This document shows, piece after piece, positions 1 through 7,662 of a stretch of 32,028 nucleotides of DNA (position 1 is the first letter of the stretch; each line of letters starts with the position of its first letter). Made by a program: the position numbers and the translations under genes. A model generated the notes under the pieces. That model saw only the letters and a list, made by a program, of their open reading frames with translations. It was not told the origin of the DNA and did not search any database. The stretch covers positions 1 to 32,028 of the forward strand of contig JBBSHM010000025.1 in NCBI GenBank assembly GCA_038253125.1, read 5' to 3'. Origin of the DNA: JAUJNH01 sp038253125 (GTDB taxonomy: Bacteria; Actinomycetota; Acidimicrobiia; Acidimicrobiales; JAUJNH01).

Positions 1-132
1 ACGATCCGCTATCCGAAGGCAGCGTAACCATGTCAAGACGACCGTCGGTAAGCCGTGTGCGGGAGAACCGCATGCACGGATTGAAAGGGGGATGGGGAAA
101 CGGACCGGCCACGGCACCGCGCCCCTGACTAC
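1..132 (+). mobile_element. Group II intron, 3' end (domains V and VI), 5' part outside window
   Basis: Positions 50-82 fold as a domain V-like hairpin. CCGTG (53-57) pairs with CACGG (75-79) and TGCGG (58-62) pairs with CCGCA (68-72). A purine-rich GAGAA loop lies at 63-67, a two-base TG bulge at 73-74, and the AGC triad at 51-53. Domain VI follows as a G-run at 87-91 closing on CCCC at 122-125, then TGACTAC with a candidate branch-point A and a terminal AC at 131-132. Spacing and order match the 3' end of bacterial group II retro-introns. The reverse transcriptase/maturase would lie upstream, outside the window. The triad G faces A80 rather than the more usual U, a small deviation. The exon junction is placed at 132/133 by the AY rule, so it is approximate. 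Confidence 0.72.
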
Positions 133-134
133 CA

Positions 135-893
135 ATGGCTCTGAAGATCGGCGTTCAGCTCCAGCCCCAGGCGACGACCACCGACGACATGCGGGCGGCG
201 TGGCGGGCCGCCGACCAGGCGGGCGCCGACTCGATCTGGGTGTGGGACCACTTCTACCCGCTTCACGGCGACCCTGATGCCGCCCACTTCGAGGGGTACA
301 GCCTGCTGGCGGCCATGGCCGTGGAGACGGGCCGGGCCGCCATTGGCGCCATGGTCACCTGCAACAGCTACCGCAACCCCGAGCTGCTGGCCGACATGGC
401 CCGCACCATCGACCACCTCTCCGGCGGCCGCTTCATCCTCGGGATCGGCAGCGGCTGGTTCGAGCGTGACTACGTCGAGTACGGCTACGACTTCGGCACC
501 GGCCCGAGCCGCCTGGGCGACCTGGCCGCCGCCCTGCCCCGCATCCAGGCCCGGATGGCCAAGCTGAACCCACCGCCGCTTCAGACGCCGCTGCCGCTGC
601 TGATCGGAGGCTCGGGTGAGAAGGTCACCCTCAAGCTGGTGGCCCGACACGCCACGATGTGGAACGCCTTCGGCGACCCGCCCGAGTACCAGCGCAAGAG
701 CCGGGTCCTGGATGACTGGTGCGCCAAGGAGGGCCGGGACCCGAGTGAGATCGAGCGCACCCTCCTCCTCCAGCCAGCAGACGTCGGCCGCCTGGATGAG
801 TACGAGGCCGTCGGCGTGCGGCACGTGATCCTTTCGCTCGGCCACCCCTTCGACCTCGCCCCGCTGCACGTCGCCCTCAAGCGCAATGGATGA
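135..893 (+). CDS. LLM-class, probably F420-dependent, oxidoreductase
   Basis: 252 aa with a luciferase-like monooxygenase (TIM-barrel) fold. The N-terminus LKIGVQLQPQ is strand 1. IWVWDHF, the NPELLADMARTIDHLSGGR segment and LGIGSGW are standard LLM-family motifs. These enzymes use the deazaflavin F420 or FMN to oxidise or reduce small substrates in the cytoplasm; the substrate cannot be read from the sequence. The length fits the short actinobacterial F420 subfamily. The ATG at 135 gives a complete barrel start, so the protein looks intact. There is no Shine-Dalgarno sequence, because the group II intron ends two bases upstream. The gene therefore depends on intron splicing, intron readthrough or initiation near the ATG. 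Its stop overlaps the ATG of the next small gene. Confidence 0.88.
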   Translation: MALKIGVQLQPQATTTDDMRAAWRAADQAGADSIWVWDHFYPLHGDPDAAHFEGYSLLAAMAVETGRAAIGAMVTCNSYRNPELLADMARTIDHLSGGRFILGIGSGWFERDYVEYGYDFGTGPSRLGDLAAALPRIQARMAKLNPPPLQTPLPLLIGGSGEKVTLKLVARHATMWNAFGDPPEYQRKSRVLDDWCAKEGRDPSEIERTLLLQPADVGRLDEYEAVGVRHVILSLGHPFDLAPLHVALKRNG

Positions 894-1035
894 CAACTCC
901 AACGACGACGGCTCCAACGACGAGGAGCGGGCGCCCATCTGCTCCACCTGTGGGGTGACGGCGCTGCCGTCGGAGCGGGGCGACGGCTTCGTCTGCGAGA
1001 ACCCCGACTGCGCGGCCTACGGAGAAACCGTCTGA
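886..1035 (+). CDS. Small zinc-ribbon protein
   Basis: 49 aa. The ATG at 886 overlaps the end of the upstream oxidoreductase (ATGGATGA), which suggests translational coupling. After an acidic Asn/Asp-rich head of about 16 residues comes a four-cysteine ribbon: CSTC (residues 19-22), then C37 and C42. Such a CX2C...CX4C arrangement normally binds zinc structurally. No catalytic domain is present and the function is unknown. The tight overlap and in-frame cysteine pairs make a chance ORF unlikely. Confidence 0.6.
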   Translation: MDDNSNDDGSNDEERAPICSTCGVTALPSERGDGFVCENPDCAAYGETV

Positions 1036-1079
1036 GCGCCGGTCGGTGGTCGGGTTGCCGGTGCCGGCCGGACACAGAG

Positions 1080-2192
1080 TCAGGGGGAGCGGTAGGTCAC
1101 GTCGGCCTCGGCGGCGGCGAGCGACGCCGCCTCGATGCGCCGCCGGGCCTCGACCACCGGGGTGGCGTGGTCGAGCTTCAGCGGCTCACGCAGGGCGTGC
1201 ACCCTGAAGCGGTAGTGGTGCTCCTCGCCGTTTGGGGGGCACGGGCCCACATAGCCCTGCTGGCCCGAAGACGTGAGCCCGATCAGCGCTCCCGCCGGCA
1301 GCTCGGCTCCGACCGAGCGGGTTGAGCGGCTCAGCCCGGTGACCACCCAGTGGGTGAAGGTGCCGCTCGGGGCGTCGGGATCCTCGACCACCACCGCCCA
1401 GCCCTGGACGCCGGCCGGCCCGCCGCTCCAGCGCAGCGTCGGCGGCACGTTGTCCCCGGTGCAGGTGAACCGTTCGGCCAGGGGCCTGCCGTCGCGCAGG
1501 TCCGGGCTCTCGACGCGCAGGGCGGTGGTGCCGCCGGCAGAACAGCCCGAAAGGGCGAGCGAGGCGACGACGAGGCCGATGACCACCAGGTCGTAGCCCA
1601 GGTGGGCCCGGGTCGATTCGGCCAGCGCCTCCTGCGCAGATCCGGTGCTGCGATAGGCCCGCAGGTAGACCCGGGTGAACCACCAGCCGGCGAGGGTGAT
1701 GGCCAGGGCGGCGGCCACGGGGATGCCCACGACGAGGTGCAGCAGGCCGAACTGCAGGCCCCGAATCGCCCGACGCCTGGTCGTCCAGCTTTCGGCCCCG
1801 AGGCGGAACCGCCGCTCCTCGCTCTCGACCAGCAGGGGCAGGGCGGGCAGGAGGAGCAGGACGAAGACGACCGGCACGACCACCTCCCACACGGTGCCCT
1901 GGGTCTGCTCGGTCGAGCCGAAGACCACGTTGCCCTGGCCGCCCAGCAGGGTCCACCAACCGAAGCGCAGGGGCGGCACCAGCCAGGCGAGGCCGAAAGC
2001 GGCCAGGACCGACGCCAGGACGAACGGGGCCGGCCACATGTGGCGAAAGCGCAGCCCCCGGAGCAGCGCCGCGGTCTGGGAGCGCCGTCTGACGGCCCGC
2101 CGGGCGCTGACCACCAGGTTGGAGCCGACCCAGCCCAGCACGGCCACCGTGACGACGGCGACCAGCGCACCTCGCACTAGGTTCGCCTCCAC
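1080..2192 (-). CDS. Multi-TM membrane protein fused to YbhB/PEBP-like domain
   Basis: 370 aa. The N-terminal half has about five hydrophobic segments (roughly residues 6-30, 55-73, 103-122, 148-170 and 199-216). The C-terminal half (about 225-370) is a phosphatidylethanolamine-binding/Raf-kinase-inhibitor-like (YbhB/YbcL) domain. It shows the AERFTCTGDNVPPTLRW start, the VVVEDPDAP ligand-pocket motif, THWVV, and the GYVGPCPP...HHYRF segment. The last TM segment ends in LALSGC, which resembles a lipoprotein signal, as if a PEBP lipoprotein gene had fused in frame to an upstream membrane gene. Five TM segments would place the PEBP domain outside the cell. The start is GTG at 2192, divergent from the pterin dehydratase gene. 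The membrane half is unrecognised. Confidence 0.75.
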   Translation of the reverse strand: MEANLVRGALVAVVTVAVLGWVGSNLVVSARRAVRRRSQTAALLRGLRFRHMWPAPFVLASVLAAFGLAWLVPPLRFGWWTLLGGQGNVVFGSTEQTQGTVWEVVVPVVFVLLLLPALPLLVESEERRFRLGAESWTTRRRAIRGLQFGLLHLVVGIPVAAALAITLAGWWFTRVYLRAYRSTGSAQEALAESTRAHLGYDLVVIGLVVASLALSGCSAGGTTALRVESPDLRDGRPLAERFTCTGDNVPPTLRWSGGPAGVQGWAVVVEDPDAPSGTFTHWVVTGLSRSTRSVGAELPAGALIGLTSSGQQGYVGPCPPNGEEHHYRFRVHALREPLKLDHATPVVEARRRIEAASLAAAEADVTYRSP

Positions 2193-2275
2193 TCCGGGGC
2201 CGGGCGCCTCGGTCCGGCGGCCGGCACGAGGGGGACACCGATGGCCTGCGACTTCGAAGAAGACGGCACGACGCG

Positions 2276-2518
2276 ATGATGGCCCGCTGGGACGAGGAAG
2301 GTGGCGCCCTGCGCCGTGACTTCGGTTTCGCCGACTTCGCCGAGGCGCTGGCCTTTGTGAACCAGGTGGGGGCGCTGGCCGAGGAGGCCAACCACCACCC
2401 CGACATCGACATCCGATGGAACGTCGTCACGCTCCGGCTCAGCACCCACAGCGAGGGGAACGTCGTCACCGGCCGCGACCGTGATCTGGCCGCCCGCATC
2501 GACGGGCTCGCCTCCTGA
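2276..2518 (+). CDS. Pterin-4a-carbinolamine dehydratase-like protein (PCD/DCoH)
   Basis: 80 aa. It carries the family signature EEANHHPDIDIRWNVVTLRL followed by STH. The paired His residues and the later His form the active site that dehydrates 4a-hydroxytetrahydrobiopterin. The family usually has about 95-105 residues with an N-terminal helix before the GW motif. Here the ATG at 2276 gives only MMARWDEEGG before the first strand, so that helix is missing. No ATG or GTG lies in frame just upstream. The stop TGA overlaps the ATG of the SppA-like gene (TGATG). In bacteria without aromatic amino acid hydroxylases such proteins may serve molybdopterin or other pterin metabolism, so the role here is open. 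Confidence 0.8.
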   Translation: MMARWDEEGGALRRDFGFADFAEALAFVNQVGALAEEANHHPDIDIRWNVVTLRLSTHSEGNVVTGRDRDLAARIDGLAS

Positions 2519-4242
2519 TGGCGACCTCGGTCGAGCAGATCCGGCGCCAGCTGGAGCTGGCGCGCCACAAGGGCGTGCTGCCGGGGACGGTGATCGAGGT
2601 CGACTGGGCGACCGTTCCGCCCGAGACCCTCAGCCAGTCGCCGTTGCAGCTGGCGGCGGCCGGGTTCCAGAAGCCGCTCACCCTGCGCCAGACCGTCGCC
2701 GCCCTCGACCGGGCCGCCCACGACGACCGGGTGACCGGCCTGCTGGCCCGGGTCCAGCCGACCCTGGTGCCCCTGGCCGTCCTCCAGGAGCTGCGTGACG
2801 CGGTGATCGCCTTCCGTGCCGCCGGCAAGCGGGCGACGGCGTGGGCCGAGGCCTTCCCCGGCAACGGTTCCTACTACCTCGCCTCGGCGTTCGAGCGTGT
2901 CCTGCTGCAGCCGGCGGGCAGCGTCGGCCTCGTCGGGGTGTCCACCACCGCCACCTTCCTGGGTGAGACGCTGCCCTGGATAGGCCTGCAGCCCGACTTC
3001 GCCCGCCGTCACGAGTACAAGAACGCCGTCGACGTCTTCACCGAGACCGGGTTCACAGGGCCCCACCACCAGGCCACCGAGCGCCTCCTCGAAAGCCAGC
3101 TCGAGCAGATCGTGGCCGGCATCGCCGAGGGCCGCCACCTGTCGGCCGAGCAGGTCAGGGCGCTGGTCGACCAGGGCCCCTACGAGGCCGAGGATGCCCT
3201 GGCCGCCGGGCTGATCGACGCCCTCGCCTTCCGGGACGAGGTGTACGGCGGCGAGCTGCACGACGCCGGACCCCACGGAGGAGCCGGCTGTGACAAGGGA
3301 CCGCTGCTCTACCTGGCCCGCTTTGCCAAGCGGTCCCGCCCGAGGGGTCTGAAGAAGCTGCCGCGGTTGGCCGTCGTGCAGGTCCACGGCGGCATCGCCC
3401 CGGGGCGCAACGGTGTGAAGCCCGGCCTGCCCCCCGGCCCGGGCACGGGCTCCGACACCGCCACGGCGGCGATCCGTGACGCCGTGGCCGACCCGAAGGT
3501 CAAGGCCATCGTGCTGCGGGTGGACAGCCCCGGTGGAGCCGTCGGCGCCTCCGAGGCCATCTGGCGTGAGGCTCGTCAGGCCCAGGCGGCCGGCCGGCCG
3601 GTGGTCGCCTCGATGGGCGCGGTGGCGGCGAGCGGCGGCTACTACGTCGCCATGGGCGCCGACCGCATCGTGGCCAGCCCCGGCACGATCACCGGCTCCA
3701 TCGGGGTGTTCAGCGGCAAGTTCATCACCGCCGGCGTACGGCGCAGGCTGCGCCTGGCCACCGAGGTGCTGCGGTCCAGCCCGAACGCCGACATGTACGG
3801 CACCCAGACGCCGTTCACGCCGGCCCAGCGGGCCAAGCTCGACGCCTCGCTCGACAAGGTGTACGACACCTTCACAGCCAGGGTGGCCGATGGCCGGAGC
3901 CTGTCGCCCGAGGCGGTGGGGGCGGCGGCCCGAGGCCGGGTGTGGACGGGAGCCGACGCCGCCGAGCACGGCCTGGTCGATGTGCTCGGCGGGTTCTCGG
4001 TCGCCCTGCGGGAGGCGAAGGTGCTGGCCGGCCTGGCTCCCGACGCCGCCGTCGCCGTGGTGCCGTTCCCGAAGACCGGCCCCTTCGACCGGTTCCGCCC
4101 CAAGGAGTCGAGCGAGCCGCCGACGGCTCGGCTCGTGGCCTGGCTGGCCTGGGCGGTCCTGTGCGGCCTCGAACAGCTGGAGCACCGGGCCGCCGGATCC
4201 GGCGCCCTGGCCACGCTGCCCGGCGACTGGCGGATCAGCTAG
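2518..4242 (+). CDS. sppA: Signal peptide peptidase SppA, long (67K) type, family S49
   Basis: 574 aa with two tandem S49 domains (about 55-240 and 285-480), as in E. coli protease IV. The catalytic Lys is probably K168 in HEYKNAVDVF of the first domain. The nucleophile is S372 in GAVAASGGYYVAMGAD of the second. This Ser-Lys dyad cleaves signal peptides left in the membrane. No N-terminal signal anchor is visible, unlike E. coli SppA. A hydrophobic stretch near residues 540-552 (VAWLAWAVLCGLEQ) might attach it to the membrane. The ATG overlaps the preceding stop codon, so it is translationally coupled to the pterin dehydratase-like gene. Confidence 0.88.
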   Translation: MATSVEQIRRQLELARHKGVLPGTVIEVDWATVPPETLSQSPLQLAAAGFQKPLTLRQTVAALDRAAHDDRVTGLLARVQPTLVPLAVLQELRDAVIAFRAAGKRATAWAEAFPGNGSYYLASAFERVLLQPAGSVGLVGVSTTATFLGETLPWIGLQPDFARRHEYKNAVDVFTETGFTGPHHQATERLLESQLEQIVAGIAEGRHLSAEQVRALVDQGPYEAEDALAAGLIDALAFRDEVYGGELHDAGPHGGAGCDKGPLLYLARFAKRSRPRGLKKLPRLAVVQVHGGIAPGRNGVKPGLPPGPGTGSDTATAAIRDAVADPKVKAIVLRVDSPGGAVGASEAIWREARQAQAAGRPVVASMGAVAASGGYYVAMGADRIVASPGTITGSIGVFSGKFITAGVRRRLRLATEVLRSSPNADMYGTQTPFTPAQRAKLDASLDKVYDTFTARVADGRSLSPEAVGAAARGRVWTGADAAEHGLVDVLGGFSVALREAKVLAGLAPDAAVAVVPFPKTGPFDRFRPKESSEPPTARLVAWLAWAVLCGLEQLEHRAAGSGALATLPGDWRIS

Positions 4243-4341
4243 CCCGGCTCGTCTGCAGATCGGCCGCGGAGGTGTCGACCTGAGGGGTTTGGGAGCATTG
4301 GGTCCCCGCGGAGGTTTGACCGCCGGCCGACGGCTGGGTGG

Positions 4342-4347
4342 CATGCT
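4342..4347 (+). promoter_or_regulatory. Candidate -10 element (CATGCT) for leaderless mRNA
   Basis: GGCATGCT stands with exactly 6 nt between its last base and the GTG start at 4354, and no Shine-Dalgarno sequence lies between them. The same CATGCT-6 nt-start arrangement occurs before the nuclease gene at 15029 on the other strand. This suggests a -10 hexamer with transcription starting at the start codon. It is inferred from position and recurrence only. Confidence 0.35.
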
Positions 4348-4353
4348 CCAGAG

Positions 4354-5577
4354 GTGGCCACCACCCACCCGACGACGACGGCCTACCTCAGCCGCCTCCA
4401 GCGCCTGCCGTTGCTCGACGGCGACGGGGGCGTGGTCGGCCAGGTTGAGGACGTGGTCATCGCACCGTCCTCGCCGGGCGAGCCACCGCCGGTCATCGGG
4501 TTCGTGGTGGGAACCCCAGGGCGCCGGCGCATCTTCGTGAACGGCAACAAGGTGGCCGACATCGACCCGAGCGGGGTGCGGCTGGTACAGGGCACCGTCG
4601 ACTCCCGGGCGTTCCGCAAGCGTGACGGCGAGCTCCTGGCCCGGGCCGACATCATCGGCCGGACCGTCGACAGCGAGGTCGTAGGCGACCTGTCGATCAT
4701 CCCGACGCCCCTGGGCGCCCGGGCCTGGCAGGTCAACGACGTCGCCCTGGTGGTGCCCGGTGTACTCCGCCGCCGCAGGGTGGGGCGCACCGTCAGCTGG
4801 AGCGAGCTGCCCGAGCTGTTCGACACCGGCCGCCAGGTCGACCGCCAGGTGGCCGCCCTGCGCGACCTCCACCCCTCCGAGGTGGCGACGCGGGTGGCGC
4901 GCCTTCCGCTGGCCCAGCGCCGGCAGCTGGCCGAGGCCATGGACGACCCGGAGCTGGCCGACCTGCTGGAGGAGCTGCCCGAGGACGAGCAGGTGCGTCT
5001 CATCCAAGACCTCGGGGTGGAGCGGGTCGCCATCGTGCTGGCCGAGATGGAGGCCGATGACGCCGCCGACCTGCTGGCCGAGATGTCCGAAGGTGATCGC
5101 GAGGAGGTCCTCGAGGCGATGGAGGACGAGGAGCAGGCCGACGACCTGCGCCGCCTCCTGACCTATGACTCCCGTTCGGCCGGGGGACTGATGAACCCCG
5201 AGCCCCTGATCCTGCTCCCCGAGGTGTCGGTGGGCGAGGCCCTGGCCCGCCTGCGCGAGTTCGACCTGCCCCAGGTGCTGGCCTGCAACGTCTTCGTCTG
5301 CGAGTCGCCGACCGAGGCGCCCACCGGCCGCTACCTGGGCATGGTCGGCTTCCAGCGCCTGCTGCGGATCCCGCCGGGCGAGCCGATCGGCCGGGTGCTG
5401 GACGACGAGGCCCCCGAGCCCGTGGCCCCCGAGGCCGCCGAGGGTGAGGTGGCCCGCCGCCTGGCCGCCTACGACGGTGTGGCCCTGCCGGTGGTCGACC
5501 GGGCCGGGCGCCTGCTGGGTGCCGTCACCGTCGACGACGTGCTCGACCGGATCCTCCCCGTCGGATGGCGGCGATGA
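4354..5577 (+). CDS. PRC-barrel-like / MgtE_N / CBS-pair protein (MgtE-related, no transport domain)
   Basis: 407 aa. Residues 1-130 form beta-rich, PRC-barrel-like segments (YLSRLQRLPLLDGDGGVVGQVEDV and a second copy near DGELLARADIIGRTVDSEVVGDL). Residues about 150-265 are the acidic helical MgtE_N superhelix (ELADLLEELPEDEQ, EADDAADLLAEM). Residues about 270-405 are a CBS pair. This is the cytosolic regulatory half of the MgtE Mg2+ channel, but the membrane channel domain is absent. It probably senses Mg2+ or nucleotides, or acts on another membrane partner. The next gene encodes a DUF1003 membrane protein, a pairing I recall from other actinobacteria. The start is GTG at 4354. Confidence 0.85.
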   Translation: MATTHPTTTAYLSRLQRLPLLDGDGGVVGQVEDVVIAPSSPGEPPPVIGFVVGTPGRRRIFVNGNKVADIDPSGVRLVQGTVDSRAFRKRDGELLARADIIGRTVDSEVVGDLSIIPTPLGARAWQVNDVALVVPGVLRRRRVGRTVSWSELPELFDTGRQVDRQVAALRDLHPSEVATRVARLPLAQRRQLAEAMDDPELADLLEELPEDEQVRLIQDLGVERVAIVLAEMEADDAADLLAEMSEGDREEVLEAMEDEEQADDLRRLLTYDSRSAGGLMNPEPLILLPEVSVGEALARLREFDLPQVLACNVFVCESPTEAPTGRYLGMVGFQRLLRIPPGEPIGRVLDDEAPEPVAPEAAEGEVARRLAAYDGVALPVVDRAGRLLGAVTVDDVLDRILPVGWRR

Positions 5578-5607
5578 CCGGCCCGTCCGGGCGAAGGAGG
5601 CCCCCAG

Positions 5608-6246
5608 GTGGCCCACCGGCGCGACCCGGCGGAGCGGCTCGCCACCCCGGCGGCGGGTGACCGGCGCACGCTCCACCTCCCGGGCGGCGGGGACACCTTC
5701 GGCCGGCTGGCCGAAGCCGTGGCCCGCAACCTCGGCACCTCCCGCTTCCTCATCGTCCAGACCGTCCTGGTCGTGGTGTGGATCACCTTCAACGTGGTGG
5801 CCATCAAGGCCCTGAAGTTCGACCCCTATCCGTTCATCCTGCTTAACCTGGCCTTCTCGACCCAGGCCAGCTACGCCGCCCCGTTGATCCTGCTGGCCCA
5901 GAACCGCCAGGAGGACCGCGACCGGGCCCAGCTGGAGCGTGATCGTGACGAGGCCCGCCGCACCCAGCAGGACACCGAGTACCTGGCCCGCGAGCTGGCG
6001 TCGATCCGCATCGCCCTGGCCGACGTGGCCACCGCCGAGGATCTCGAGCGCACCCTGGAAAGGGTGCTGGACGCCAACGGGTCCGCCCGGAAGAAGGCCA
6101 AGAAGAAGAAGCGGCTCGACGACATGGGATCAGCAGCGGCATCCGATGCGGGGCCGATCGAGACCTCGGGCGTCGGCGACGGCCTCGAGCCCCTGCACGA
6201 GGACGACGACCGGGACGACTCGTCGGAGCCGGCGTCGCCCTCATGA
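5608..6246 (+). CDS. DUF1003 membrane protein
   Basis: 212 aa. The core matches DUF1003: a short amphipathic start (LAEAVARNLGTSRFLIVQT), two TM segments (about 47-65 and 75-97) joined by FDPYPFILLNLAFST, then the conserved ILLAQNRQEDRDR and a long charged coiled coil (about 100-160). The tail is Lys-rich (KKAKKKKR, about 157-166) and then acidic. The function of the family is unknown. The GTG start has a strong ribosome site, GAAGGAGG at 5593-5600, 7 nt upstream. The gene follows the MgtE_N/CBS protein by 30 nt, so the two are probably co-transcribed. An interaction between them is inference. Confidence 0.85.
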   Translation: MAHRRDPAERLATPAAGDRRTLHLPGGGDTFGRLAEAVARNLGTSRFLIVQTVLVVVWITFNVVAIKALKFDPYPFILLNLAFSTQASYAAPLILLAQNRQEDRDRAQLERDRDEARRTQQDTEYLARELASIRIALADVATAEDLERTLERVLDANGSARKKAKKKKRLDDMGSAAASDAGPIETSGVGDGLEPLHEDDDRDDSSEPASPS

Positions 6247-6304
6247 CGTCGAAGGCCGGCGCGCCAAGGTGCTGTCCGCCCAGGAACCGGCCGCGGGGTG
6301 CTTG

Positions 6305-6310
6305 TAGCGT
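6305..6310 (+). promoter_or_regulatory. Candidate -10 element TAGCGT
   Basis: TAGCGT lies 10 nt upstream of the preferred ATG at 6321. The identical hexamer and spacing occur before the penicillin-binding protein gene (24553-24558, ATG at 24569). No clear ribosome site precedes 6321. Confidence 0.35.
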
Positions 6311-6320
6311 CGGCCGGCCT

Positions 6321-7562
6321 ATGGAGACCGGGGAACGGATCACGTTGACCACCGTGGGGGTAGCGGCCGGCGGGGATGCGTTGGCCCGGGCCGACGACGG
6401 GCGGGTGGTCTTCGTGGCGGGCGCTCTGCCCGGCGAGCGGGTGGTGGCCGAGGTCCTGTCGACCAAGGCCGACTTCCTGCGGGCCTCCACCGTCGAGGTG
6501 CTCGATCCCTCGGCGCGGCGGACGGTTCCGCCCTGCGCCCACTTCTTCGCCGGGTGCGGCGGATGTGACCTGCAGCACGCCGACCTCGCGGGTCAGCGCG
6601 AGCTGAAGCGGGCGATCGTGGTCGATGCCCTGCGCCGCATCGGCAGGGTCGCCGAGCCGCCGGTCCTGGAGGCGGTGCACGGCGTGGCCCCCGATGGCTA
6701 CCGCACCACGGTGCGGGCCACGGTGGATCGGGAGGGGGTGCCCGGCCTGCGCCGCCGGGGCGGGCACGATCACGTCGCCATCCCGGGCTGCGTCATCGCC
6801 GCCCCGCTCGTGCAGCAGGTGCTGGCATCAGCCCGCTTCCCCGGAGCCAAGGAGGTGCTCATCCGCGCCTCGCTCGCCGCCGGCCGCGTCGTGTGCGTGC
6901 CCGCCCCCCGAGTGGGTGCGGGCGTGAAGGTCCCGGCCGGCGTGAAGGTCATCCCGGCCCACGCCCTCGGGCACCGCAACGCCGCGGTCACCGAGGTCGT
7001 TCACGGACGGCGCTTCCGGGTGTCAGCCCGGTCGTTCTTCCAGTCGGGGCCGGCGGCCGCCGAGCTGGTGGTCGACGCCGTCGACAACGCCCTCGGCAAG
7101 GACCTCGACGGCGGCGGGCTGCTGGTCGACGCCTACGCCGGCGTCGGCGTGGTGGGCGCCCTTCTCTGCGAGCGCCACCCGGGCCTGCGCCTGGAGTGCG
7201 TCGAGTCGAACCGTCCGGCGGTCGAGGACGCCCTCCACAACCTGAAGGGCTTCGACGCCGAGGTGCTGGAGGGCGACGTGGCCGCCTGGTCCACCGACGA
7301 GGAGCCGGCGGCCATCGTCGCCGACCCGGCCCGGACCGGCCTCGGTCCCACCGCCGTCGATGCCCTGGCGGCCGCTGGTGCCCCCACGCTCGTGCTCGTG
7401 AGCTGCGACCCGGCCGCTTTGGGGCGCGACACCCGCCTCCTCTCCGCCCGGGGCTATGCCCTGGAGCGCGTGCGGGTCCTCGACCTGTTCCCCCACACCA
7501 GCCACGTTGAGGCGGTGGCCCGCTTCGCCCGAGCCACACAGGACAACCCGCCGCCCGGCTGA
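6321..7562 (+). CDS. Class I SAM-dependent RNA (uracil-5-) methyltransferase, RlmD/TrmA family
   Basis: 413 aa. The N-terminal TRAM domain (about 5-60) includes ITLTTVGVAAGGDALAR and GALPGERVVAEV. Four cysteines can hold a [4Fe-4S] cluster: C72, C79, C82 and C157. The C-terminal half is a Rossmann-like methyltransferase with LLVDAYAGVGVVG, the VESNRPAVEDA ribose-binding acidic motif, and the catalytic loop SCDPAALGRD (nucleophile C362). The family makes 5-methyluridine in rRNA or tRNA; which RNA is modified here is not decidable. The frame also has an ATG at 6243 overlapping the previous stop. The 26 residues it adds are low-complexity and lie before the TRAM domain, so 6321 is preferred. Confidence 0.88.
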   Translation: METGERITLTTVGVAAGGDALARADDGRVVFVAGALPGERVVAEVLSTKADFLRASTVEVLDPSARRTVPPCAHFFAGCGGCDLQHADLAGQRELKRAIVVDALRRIGRVAEPPVLEAVHGVAPDGYRTTVRATVDREGVPGLRRRGGHDHVAIPGCVIAAPLVQQVLASARFPGAKEVLIRASLAAGRVVCVPAPRVGAGVKVPAGVKVIPAHALGHRNAAVTEVVHGRRFRVSARSFFQSGPAAAELVVDAVDNALGKDLDGGGLLVDAYAGVGVVGALLCERHPGLRLECVESNRPAVEDALHNLKGFDAEVLEGDVAAWSTDEEPAAIVADPARTGLGPTAVDALAAAGAPTLVLVSCDPAALGRDTRLLSARGYALERVRVLDLFPHTSHVEAVARFARATQDNPPPG

Positions 7563-7662
7563 CGAGCTTCCCAGCCTCCGTCCCTCCGAAGGTCCGGCCG
7601 ACCTCGGCTCCGAGAGCAGCACCGACGGCTGGCGGCCTTCGCCAGCAGGCACGGGCCTCCCG

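Noticed and set aside
1186..5676. Minus-strand ORF of 1496 codons
   Set aside because: It is antisense to the pterin dehydratase, SppA and MgtE_N/CBS genes, all with clear family motifs. It is low-complexity and reflects few stops in high-GC DNA.
6243..6320. Earlier ATG for the RNA methyltransferase
   Set aside because: It adds 26 Cys/Pro/Arg-rich residues before a complete TRAM domain. The ATGA overlap is tempting but weaker than the domain evidence.
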